DNA of 64,000 bases from a virus: the IMG/VR virus record IMGVR_UViG_3300043466_001519, positions 1 through 64,000 of that record, one strand, 5' to 3'. Positions 57,701-64,000 of this stretch are shown here, piece by piece. The position numbers were made by a program, and so were the translations under genes. Position 1 is the first letter of the stretch. The number at the start of each line of letters is the position of its first letter. Under the pieces are notes generated by a model, which was not told the origin of the DNA, made no database searches, and was given only the letters and a program-made list of their open reading frames with translations.

Positions 57701-60071
57701 AATTGGGGGAACTAACGCTTGTGCCACTCCACAGAGAGAACAAGACATTAATGTTGTTTCATATTATGGATCAATTAAAAATATTGTTCCTGGACAATGG
57801 GGTCAAATATATTCATATGAGAAAGTGGATACAGGGTTTCAAGTGATATTTTCACAATTTACTCCTACAGAATCCACTATATTTGGAGGAGATACATTCA
57901 TTGGTAAATTTGCATTTAAAACAAAACTTCCTTTCTTTTTACAAAATAGAGTGAATGCTCCTGATGATTCAGATGTGTTTTATGATGCAATTGGAAACAT
58001 TGCTTATCCAAAATACTGGCATTCTGCAAGAAGCGTATTACGTAATGCAACAGCTGCGAACCAGCAATTAGTAAACTTTATTTCATATAAAGCTCATAAT
58101 TTTGATTGCCCTAATGATACAACACAATACACAAGTATTAATTCACCTAGTGAGTTAACTTATTATGATGGATATTTTTATATGTTTGCATATGGTGTTC
58201 CTAACTTCTATTGTGAGAGTTCTTATAATTTAGATCTTAGACAAGCATTCAATAATAGAGAAGGTGATTTCTGGCCACATGTATCTACAAGTATTCCTGA
58301 TGCATGGGTGCAACAATCATTTGTTCCTATTGAGCAAGATAATACATATTATTATAATGTAACTTTCTCAAAACAAAATAAAGAAAATTCATTTACGAAT
58401 CTTCCTATTGATTGGAATTCAATCTGTTCTACGTATTATCCTTTTAGAACTATTTATTCTGAAAAGCAATTTACAGATGCAGATAATAAAGTGAATAACT
58501 GGTTAATATACAGAGCTCTTTCTTTTTATGATTTTCCACAAAACTATGGAAATCTTATATCATTAGATGGTATTCAAAACAGAGCAATCCTTGCTAGGTT
58601 TGAAAACAAATCATTAATGTATAATAACTTATTAACTATTGATACAAGTAATCCACAAGCAGCATATGTAGGTAACCCTAACATGTTTAGTGCACCTCCT
58701 ATTGATTTTGCTGAAACAGATCTTGGATATGTAGGAACACAGAATAAGTTTTTATTAAAGATTCCTCAAGGACAAATAACCATTGATGCTAAACGTGGAC
58801 AAATATTTCTTATACAAGGAACAGAAGCTGTAGATATGACAGCATTTGGTTCTGGTGTAAATAGATTTATGACAGACAATTTACCATTTAAAATATTAAA
58901 ATATTTTCCAAATGTAGACACTGATAACAATTTTAATGGAATAGGTTTACATGGAGTGTTTGATGCTAAATTTGATAGAGTGATAATTACAAAATTAGAT
59001 TATGTGCCTTTAGATGAAGATATTAAATATGACGAAGTTAATAAAGAATTTTATGTTGAAAACATAATTAATGATGTTGTTTTTAGAGATGTAGTTTATT
59101 TAGATGATGCTGAATTTTTCTGTAACAGATCATTTACAATATCATTTAATTTTAATACAAAATCTTGGGTTTCTTTCCATAGCTATGTTCCTAATTTTTA
59201 TATAGCAGAAAATAACTTCTTTTATACAGGACTTAATGGATGTTGTGATTCTGTAAATGGAGAAGCTACATTTACTGCTTTAGTAGGAGAGATAGATAGA
59301 ACTAAACCAACAACAACCTCCACTACAAGTGCTGCACCTATACCTTTACCTACTACAACAACAACTAGTACATTAGCATTAGATTGTGAATTAGAAGGAA
59401 CAATTATTGAAACATATTGTAACCTTGAAGGAGATGCTATAATAACTGTTCCTCCTACAACTACCACTACAATATGTCAAAGAGGTAATCTTTCCAGTGA
59501 TAATTTATTTATAACAGGATATTCTGAAAGTTGTGATACAAATATATTAGATACAACAGGAAGTTTTGAAGATGCTTGTTTAGGAATAGAGTATTTGAAT
59601 ACAAATGAAGATTGGTCTTACATAAATATAGAAACAATATCTGTAGCATATAATGAATTAGAAATAGGACAAATTGTTTATCTTGATGCATATTCTACAG
59701 ATTGTACATTAGTTCCTGATGGTTTTTATTTTACAGAAGAAAGTGCGTTTGATACCACTGTTTATCAAGTAGAATCAGGAGTGATTGTAGGAATTTATAA
59801 TTGTGGTACAACAACTACTACTACAACATTTGTTCCTGATACATATTGTTATAACGTAACTATTTATGGTAGCGTAGTTTTAATCTGGACAGATGGATCA
59901 AATGTCACTCATTATGATGAATATTCAGATACATTTGTAACGTTATGTGCACAATACGAATCTATATCATTTGAAACAGATTCTGATGGATATATATTTA
60001 TTCAAGCTTGTGGAGATCCTTGTACAGAAGTTATAGATTGTCCAACCACAACAACAACCACTACTATATAA
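54747..60071 (+). CDS. giant tail nozzle-like protein, 1774 aa
   Basis: This 1774-residue protein starts LNMDQSVNQIKPGTLTYALNAAVE and continues with NGYSLIGSHFIQERNKFIFFL and EIYWTDGFNPRRYMDID, which fit the T7 gp12-like nozzle or tail-tube-B family with a beta-propeller start. The long central part is beta-rich with repeated blades. The last about 270 residues carry Thr-rich linkers (TTTSTTSAAP; TTTTTSTL; TTTTTTT) between small Cys-containing modules like those in the fibre genes. It would form the end of the short tail and display fibre-like modules. Confidence 0.75.
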   Translation: MAEEQQQGNIKQEYNNATVGLNMDQSVNQIKPGTLTYALNAAVENFDANSVNYQNEPGNELCISFPNGYSLIGSHFIQERNKFIFFLANSSTGESEIGQMINNDCIYRTIVNANCLNFNIDHPIPKVVHRITNCSTEIYWTDGFNPRRYMDIDNVPYVTEIIPNSCSVLTLDELDCNKLKIQPNFNIPQLEIIDVISGGDLIAGTYQFGIQYTDAQGSPYTSFYSITNPTPIADPDFTTVNFNYPVGKSIVIDITNLDTTGKYQYYNLAVIKTINGISSVELVGTYFIDNFTQQITYTGQSKTDIRLSINDIFEKFPYYDVAGDLTAVQDVLVWDKLSTIDRVNYQKIANQITLQWESWRIPSTESYADEVNATNLRGYLRDEVYALEIVFLLRNGKQTDGFHIPGRKQTNNEIVSQPDVPNTNPDFIGEGTSAPYWKIYNTASVIGTSPQFSDEPSYKGPYQFGQFAYWESTETYPCNVEVWGDLANQQIRHHKFPDILISPSFESSVPVIVSDRYQVEMQQSSAIYPIGIKINNEQVIELIRESNLTNEEKDDIVGYKIVRGDRSTNRSIVAKGILRNVGSYVKEEETYYYPNYPYNDLSEDAFLNANNNAYFESCESFDIIVRSFNNEDELGPYTAVRYTDCNTNKEIIKKIYELHLENNPLKICSIIKPTFLGEGVFNKVEQVRWDSGPVAYGYASYQITPGIPGYVPDDKKCVAYSRYANYDIWTVGAENGRAGITVYFDDAVEGPIESPWIGSGHNLKIYVRVGTFPTLGRGKRKNFSKDSEVRDPGCKEEEPLAPLSESLTNRQIFNSPETSFGQPFLGDVLKLENVMYGGGRAHFVEVRDNAKYRLLSKEAQQVALQSSSNIAGGDIVALFAAYQAYLEIYINGITRKNYAYSFNSIASYSYHSPVYNNLGIKQRNLDIKRYLIPGLQNVGDDNNINNYNRETSVYLKTDDSLPFPSKTDSLVYLGNSLIEDNSRFTIGGTNACATPQREQDINVVSYYGSIKNIVPGQWGQIYSYEKVDTGFQVIFSQFTPTESTIFGGDTFIGKFAFKTKLPFFLQNRVNAPDDSDVFYDAIGNIAYPKYWHSARSVLRNATAANQQLVNFISYKAHNFDCPNDTTQYTSINSPSELTYYDGYFYMFAYGVPNFYCESSYNLDLRQAFNNREGDFWPHVSTSIPDAWVQQSFVPIEQDNTYYYNVTFSKQNKENSFTNLPIDWNSICSTYYPFRTIYSEKQFTDADNKVNNWLIYRALSFYDFPQNYGNLISLDGIQNRAILARFENKSLMYNNLLTIDTSNPQAAYVGNPNMFSAPPIDFAETDLGYVGTQNKFLLKIPQGQITIDAKRGQIFLIQGTEAVDMTAFGSGVNRFMTDNLPFKILKYFPNVDTDNNFNGIGLHGVFDAKFDRVIITKLDYVPLDEDIKYDEVNKEFYVENIINDVVFRDVVYLDDAEFFCNRSFTISFNFNTKSWVSFHSYVPNFYIAENNFFYTGLNGCCDSVNGEATFTALVGEIDRTKPTTTSTTSAAPIPLPTTTTTSTLALDCELEGTIIETYCNLEGDAIITVPPTTTTTICQRGNLSSDNLFITGYSESCDTNILDTTGSFEDACLGIEYLNTNEDWSYINIETISVAYNELEIGQIVYLDAYSTDCTLVPDGFYFTEESAFDTTVYQVESGVIVGIYNCGTTTTTTTFVPDTYCYNVTIYGSVVLIWTDGSNVTHYDEYSDTFVTLCAQYESISFETDSDGYIFIQACGDPCTEVIDCPTTTTTTTI

Positions 60072-60937
60072 TGAAAAGAGAAATTACAATAAAGATAACA
60101 CAGACAGGTCCTAATACAGGACCTTTCAGTGTTTACGATAATTATAATAATCTACTAGATGAAAATGTAAGTAGAAAACAGTTAATTAAAGGTAGGACAT
60201 ATCTAGTAGATAATGAAGTAACAAATGTAAGACTAGTATCAAATGGAGAATGTGGGTTTGAAAAAACCTTTCCATTAAGAGAAATTCCTTATTTAGAATA
60301 TTCTAAGAGTGGATATAAACAAACTAAAACTGCTTGTTTGTGGAAACATTTAACCAACACGCAAATCTATAATTATTTTTATGGAAATATAAAACCATAC
60401 GTAATAGAATATCCATTTGCTTATCAATTCCAAGATGAGATATTACAGAACGTTAAAGACTATACAAAAGCGTATGAATACATAAGAAATCCATATGAAG
60501 CATATGATAGTAATTTAAAAATTGAAACAAACGACAAATGGTTTAATAAAGCTATTCTATATAATGGACAACAGAGTTCTGGAATATTAAATCTTGTTGC
60601 AAAACCACTTCATAACTTACAAGCATATGGACAATATCCAATATACAATACAGACAGTAAAACAATCACTTATACAAAGAGTGATAACTTCTATCAGTAT
60701 AATACATTCTGGGCTTTAGAGAAGAGTTCTCAGGTTCCATTGTTTAGATCATCATGTGAGTCTATGTCAATAGATAAAGAAGTGAATCAAGAGAACATGG
60801 ACTACGGATTGAGAAGCTTTAAGAAAGCAACATTAAGAGCAAAAGAATTGAAAGTGAGACACATTCTTGATAACTCATCAACAGTACATTTAGTGTCTCA
60901 ATTTATATTAACACCTGCACAAATATCTTATAAATAA
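60071..60937 (+). CDS. tail-associated protein with GPF module, 288 aa
   Basis: The start is at 60071 in a TAATG overlap with the nozzle gene. Residues 1-65 hold ITIKITQTGPNTGPFSVYDNY, ENVSRKQLIKGRTYLV and VRLVSNGECGF, the same module as the protein at 50871-51155. The rest is rich in aromatic residues (NYFYGNIKPYVIEYPFAYQFQ). It is likely a tail or fibre component attached to the nozzle. Confidence 0.65.
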   Translation: MKREITIKITQTGPNTGPFSVYDNYNNLLDENVSRKQLIKGRTYLVDNEVTNVRLVSNGECGFEKTFPLREIPYLEYSKSGYKQTKTACLWKHLTNTQIYNYFYGNIKPYVIEYPFAYQFQDEILQNVKDYTKAYEYIRNPYEAYDSNLKIETNDKWFNKAILYNGQQSSGILNLVAKPLHNLQAYGQYPIYNTDSKTITYTKSDNFYQYNTFWALEKSSQVPLFRSSCESMSIDKEVNQENMDYGLRSFKKATLRAKELKVRHILDNSSTVHLVSQFILTPAQISYK

Positions 60938-62769
60938 TGAATAATGGTAAAGTAAAATGTACATGCGGATGGAGCTGGAACAAATCTGATTCTAGTAAGA
61001 AAGACATGTATGTATGTCATGAGTGTGGTAGAGATAATTCTAACAACATGAAAAATGGTGGTTGGTTAGATAGCTATGCTGATGGTGGATCTATGCAAGA
61101 ACACCAAGAGAACTATAATGATAATTCTGTTTCTTTACCAGAAGGATATGTAGGTGAAGGATATAATACCAAAGGTAGAGATTATTCTCCTGCATGGGGA
61201 GGGCAGTTTCAAATGGGTGGATCTGTATATCCAGTTAATTATGTTCCTCAAGCACAAATGGGTGGTTCTATTCCAGGAGCTGTAGGTTTCTCATATGCAC
61301 GTACAAACAATCCTGCTCCAAGCAATGGTCCTTATGCAAAGAAAACAATGGCTAGTGCACAGAATGGAACTGTTAAAGAATCTACTTCTGTAAATAGAGA
61401 TAGAAGAATTCCTTCAGTAAAAGATGTTATTAAAAAAGTTCCAGGTACAAAAGCTTACAAAGATGTATATGGAAACTTATTAGAAAAAGATGATGATGGA
61501 GTTTATAAACCTCGACAAAAAGAAAAAGAAGAAGTTAGAAAACATGTTCCTCAATCTAAATTATCTAAAGCAAAAGAAATAGCACTTAATCCAATGACTG
61601 CTGCAGGATATAAAGTGAGAAACGAAGATATTCCTGACAATTTTAGTTCAGGAGAAAGAAACAATCTTGATACAGCTGTTGATTTTATTAATCCTGTATA
61701 TTATGCTGAGTCTGCAAAAAATCTTGCAGAAAGTCAAGGACAAGTGTTTAGTGATTTGTCTGAAGGTAACTTTGGAGATGCTGCTTTAAATCAAACAATG
61801 GCAGGTGTAGAAGCTCTTAATTTTATTCCTATAGCAAAAGGAGCAAAACCATTTGTTCAAAAAGGAATGAAACAATTAGGAAATATTAAAACAAGTATAT
61901 CTCCTGAGTTAAGACAAGGATTAAGAGCTAATGGATTTTCAGAAATTTTTAAATCTAAACCTAAATCAGAAATAAATTGGGGAAATTGGAATAAAGAAAT
62001 TCCTGATAATCCTCAATTAATGAAAGAATATGATGCGATAGAACAAACAACTAAAGCTAATGGCAGTTGGATGAAGAATCCTGATGGTTCTGCTTTTCAA
62101 GGAACGCCTGAACAATTTGTACAACAGAATAGTGAGAATTTTAAAAAAGCTTTTGGTAATACAAAAGTAAGAGATGTAGATGGAAATATACAAATAGCAA
62201 ACCACAGTACAAATGCAGAGTTTGATGAATTTGATTTAAGTAAATTTGGGACATCTACAGATGATGGTTTTTATGGAAAAGGAGTGTACTTTCATCCTAA
62301 GACCAACAACGTAGCACTATACGGAGATAAAAATATCAATGCTTACTTAAACATTGAAAACCCAATGCCAAAGGATATAGTACCTTATTTTGGAAGAGAA
62401 GGAAAAGGATCTTTTTGGAATGAAGACTATACAAAACAGACGGTGGTAGATGATGTAAGCTCCCTATGGAAAAATAAACACGATGGGGTAATAACAGACC
62501 ACCTTGAAAAATACGGAGATTTTAACTCAACAGAATATGTAACAAACCCTAAAAATATAAAATCAGCAATAGGTAATAATGGAATGTTTGATATGACTAA
62601 TCCTAATATATATAAATCTGTATTACCAATAGGTTTAGGATTAGGAGCAGCTTCTCAAATAGAACAAAAGAAACAAGGAGGAATAATTAAAGATGATAGA
62701 GGACAATGGGCAAAAAATAAAAAAAATTTACTACCTTTACAATCTAACTGGTTAAATAAATTTGAATAA
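60937..62769 (+). CDS. probable ejected protein with ADP-ribosyltransferase-like domain
   Basis: The 610-residue protein has an N-terminal zinc ribbon (CTCGWSWNKSDSS, then CHECGRDN) and a Gly-rich region (PAWGGQFQMGG). The C-terminal third, from about residue 427 to 545, has ANHSTNAEFDEFDLSKFG, DGFYGKGVYFHPKTNNVALYG, NAYLNIENPM, KHDGVITDHLEKYG and YVTNPKNIKSAIG. These resemble ART-PolyVal ADP-ribosyltransferases of phage polyvalent proteins. It ends in KDDRGQWAKNKKN. Such proteins are often injected and modify host targets. Catalytic R/H, S/Y and E positions are not proven. Confidence 0.7.
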   Translation: MNNGKVKCTCGWSWNKSDSSKKDMYVCHECGRDNSNNMKNGGWLDSYADGGSMQEHQENYNDNSVSLPEGYVGEGYNTKGRDYSPAWGGQFQMGGSVYPVNYVPQAQMGGSIPGAVGFSYARTNNPAPSNGPYAKKTMASAQNGTVKESTSVNRDRRIPSVKDVIKKVPGTKAYKDVYGNLLEKDDDGVYKPRQKEKEEVRKHVPQSKLSKAKEIALNPMTAAGYKVRNEDIPDNFSSGERNNLDTAVDFINPVYYAESAKNLAESQGQVFSDLSEGNFGDAALNQTMAGVEALNFIPIAKGAKPFVQKGMKQLGNIKTSISPELRQGLRANGFSEIFKSKPKSEINWGNWNKEIPDNPQLMKEYDAIEQTTKANGSWMKNPDGSAFQGTPEQFVQQNSENFKKAFGNTKVRDVDGNIQIANHSTNAEFDEFDLSKFGTSTDDGFYGKGVYFHPKTNNVALYGDKNINAYLNIENPMPKDIVPYFGREGKGSFWNEDYTKQTVVDDVSSLWKNKHDGVITDHLEKYGDFNSTEYVTNPKNIKSAIGNNGMFDMTNPNIYKSVLPIGLGLGAASQIEQKKQGGIIKDDRGQWAKNKKNLLPLQSNWLNKFE

Positions 62770-62770
62770 A

Positions 62771-63457
62771 ATGGTAACACAAGATTATAAATATCAAACT
62801 ATAGAAGGTGTAGTAAACAAAAGATGTTCAAGATGTAGAGTTTTTAAACCTATTACTTTTGAGTATTATGCTAAAGGACAAGATAGTAAATATGGAATTA
62901 AATCACATTGTTTAGAATGTAACGACAAGCCTAAATTTAACTTTCCTAACTTTAATGAAAAAGGGTTATTATTTTGTAGAAAATGTGAAATATATAAAAC
63001 TGAAGAGGAGTTTCATACACAAAAAGAAAACAAGCATAGAAATGGTAAAACTAGTCATTGTAAACAATGTAATAATGATTATAAAACTAATTTTAGAAAA
63101 TCTACAAAAGGTGAAGACTTAGAGAGACATTTAAGTAAAATACTTTCTACATGTAAACTTAGAAGCAAAAAATTAAAATTATCAAGTTTTGAATTTGAAT
63201 TAGATGTAAATTTTTTAAAACAATTATTTAAAACACAAAATAAAAAGTGTAAATTATCTGGACTAGAAATGACATATATTATTAACAATGGTAAATCCAT
63301 ATATAATATTTCTGTAGATAGAATTAAAAGTAATAAAGGATATACAAAAGACAATGTACAGTTAGTTTGTAATCAAATTAATACAATGAAAAATTCTTTA
63401 GAAGAAGAGGATTTTTTATTTTTTTGCAAAACAATAGTTAATAATTATGAAAGGTAA
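62771..63457 (+). CDS. HNH endonuclease inserted in a virion gene
   Basis: The start is the ATG at 62771 (MVTQDYKYQTIEGVV). Two zinc ribbons lie near residues 17-50 (CSRCRVFKP, HCLECND) and 66-100 (FCRKCEIYKTEEEF, HCKQCNND). The C-terminal part has CKLSGLEMT, NISVDRIKSNKGYTKDNVQLVCNQINTMKN, matching the DRI..GYT.DNVqLVC..IN.mK series of HNH homing enzymes. It sits between two parts of what looks like one virion gene and overlaps the following start by eleven bases. Confidence 0.85.
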   Translation: MVTQDYKYQTIEGVVNKRCSRCRVFKPITFEYYAKGQDSKYGIKSHCLECNDKPKFNFPNFNEKGLLFCRKCEIYKTEEEFHTQKENKHRNGKTSHCKQCNNDYKTNFRKSTKGEDLERHLSKILSTCKLRSKKLKLSSFEFELDVNFLKQLFKTQNKKCKLSGLEMTYIINNGKSIYNISVDRIKSNKGYTKDNVQLVCNQINTMKNSLEEEDFLFFCKTIVNNYER

Positions 63458-64000
63458 AGTTAGTAATACAGGGTATAAAAAAAATTCTAAAGATAAGAAT
63501 AATGATTACAACATTATTCCTACTAACAGAATTACTATGAAAAATGTTGATTTTCCAGTTTTAGGAATATCTGATAAGAATGATGTAAGAGTAATGTATC
63601 CAGGAGAAGAACATTTATTTGATGGAAACTCTGTTTTAGAATATCGTATGGCAAAAAATGGAATTAATCAACAAGATCAAAAAGTTGATGAACAATTAAA
63701 ACAATTAACTGATTTTTCTAATAATCAAATGAATATTGGAGGAAATATAAAAAAATCATATAATATGAAATCAGAATTTCTTAAAATAGCAGGAGTAAAA
63801 AGTGACTCTGCTTTTTACAAAAAATATCCAACTGAAGCAGCATTCTTCAAAGCTCATCCAGAAGCTAAGAAAATGATAAAGAAAGCACAACAAGGAGCAA
63901 TGATGTCAGGTATGAGTTCTTATTTGCAAGGAATGCAAGGAATGAATAATCTTCCTAACATGCAGAACATGATGCAAGGACAAACACAATCTGTTGGTGT
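63447..64000 (+). CDS. virion protein fragment following HNH insertion (partial)
   Basis: This frame starts at 63447 and runs off the right edge (184 residues visible). It opens MKGKVSNTGYKKNSKDKNND and then NIIPTNRITMKNVDFPVLGISD and YPGEEHLFDGNSVLEY. These are segments I associate with the same protein as KDDRGQWA in flavobacterial phages. The later part has MKSEFLKIAGVKSDSAFYKKYPTEAAF and Met/Gln-rich repeats. It seems to be the second half of the gene ending at 62769, now with its own start. Confidence 0.6.
   Translation, partial: MKGKVSNTGYKKNSKDKNNDYNIIPTNRITMKNVDFPVLGISDKNDVRVMYPGEEHLFDGNSVLEYRMAKNGINQQDQKVDEQLKQLTDFSNNQMNIGGNIKKSYNMKSEFLKIAGVKSDSAFYKKYPTEAAFFKAHPEAKKMIKKAQQGAMMSGMSSYLQGMQGMNNLPNMQNMMQGQTQSVG

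Noticed and set aside
1-64000. Recoded stop codons, as in some crAss-like phages
   Set aside because: Long genes, including the polymerase, TerL, portal and nozzle, are uninterrupted in the standard code and end normally.
1-64000. Integrated prophage with integrase and attachment sites
   Set aside because: No integrase, excisionase or host-flanking genes are seen; the single tRNA-like gene is internal to the phage arm.

Overview
This window is about 64 kb of an AT-rich, tightly packed, tailed double-stranded DNA phage genome. It best fits a crAss-like podovirus (Crassvirales) infecting a Bacteroidota host, probably a flavobacterium. The evidence is the order terminase large subunit, large portal, acidic putative scaffold, major capsid protein, conserved ring proteins, and a giant nozzle-like protein, combined with a leftward replication arm that carries rIIA/rIIB-like genes, family B DNA polymerase, DnaB-like helicase, SF2 helicase, TOPRIM primase, SSB-like protein, Sak4-like ATPase and a UDG-fold protein. 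Several small proteins, a flavobacterial-looking signal peptide and a Bacteroidota lipobox agree with the host. Promoter-like sites fit the Bacteroidota form TTTG-N19..21-TAnnTTTG/A. The standard genetic code is used; I see no recoded stops. Both ends of the window cut through genes.

Layout. Positions 1-33395 are all on the minus strand. From right to left they hold a long run of small accessory genes (about 33.4 to 18 kb), a MoxR ATPase plus VWA pair, one class II tRNA-like gene, a tmRNA gene preceded by a structured non-coding leader, a phosphoesterase, and then the replication and rII block (about 18 to 1 kb). rIIA is interrupted by a group I intron with its own LAGLIDADG endonuclease. Positions 33396-33708 form a divergent, repeat-rich non-coding region that could be the origin. 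It ends in a rightward promoter. Positions 33709-64000 are all on the plus strand: a small wHTH regulator, an HU/IHF-like protein, packaging genes, capsid genes, a cluster of fibre-like proteins with poly-Thr/Ser linkers, ring proteins, a 1774-residue nozzle protein, and probable ejected proteins including one with an ADP-ribosyltransferase-like domain.

How it works together. The two arms probably separate early or replication functions (left) from late or virion functions (right), with the non-coding region between them as the switch. The polymerase, helicase, primase, SSB and Sak4 group would replicate and recombine the genome. The HU/IHF-like and AT-hook proteins may organise DNA. Terminase, portal, scaffold and capsid proteins build heads, and the ring, nozzle and fibre proteins build the short tail. 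At least five homing-type endonucleases (one LAGLIDADG, four HNH) are scattered through the window, and one of them appears to split a virion protein gene. The most unusual items are the tmRNA with an apparently long tag frame plus its structured leader, the intron with clear P1 and P10 pairings, a UDG whose catalytic-loop Asp is Cys, and the linker-rich fibre cluster. All functional names are family-level readings by eye; no database search was run.
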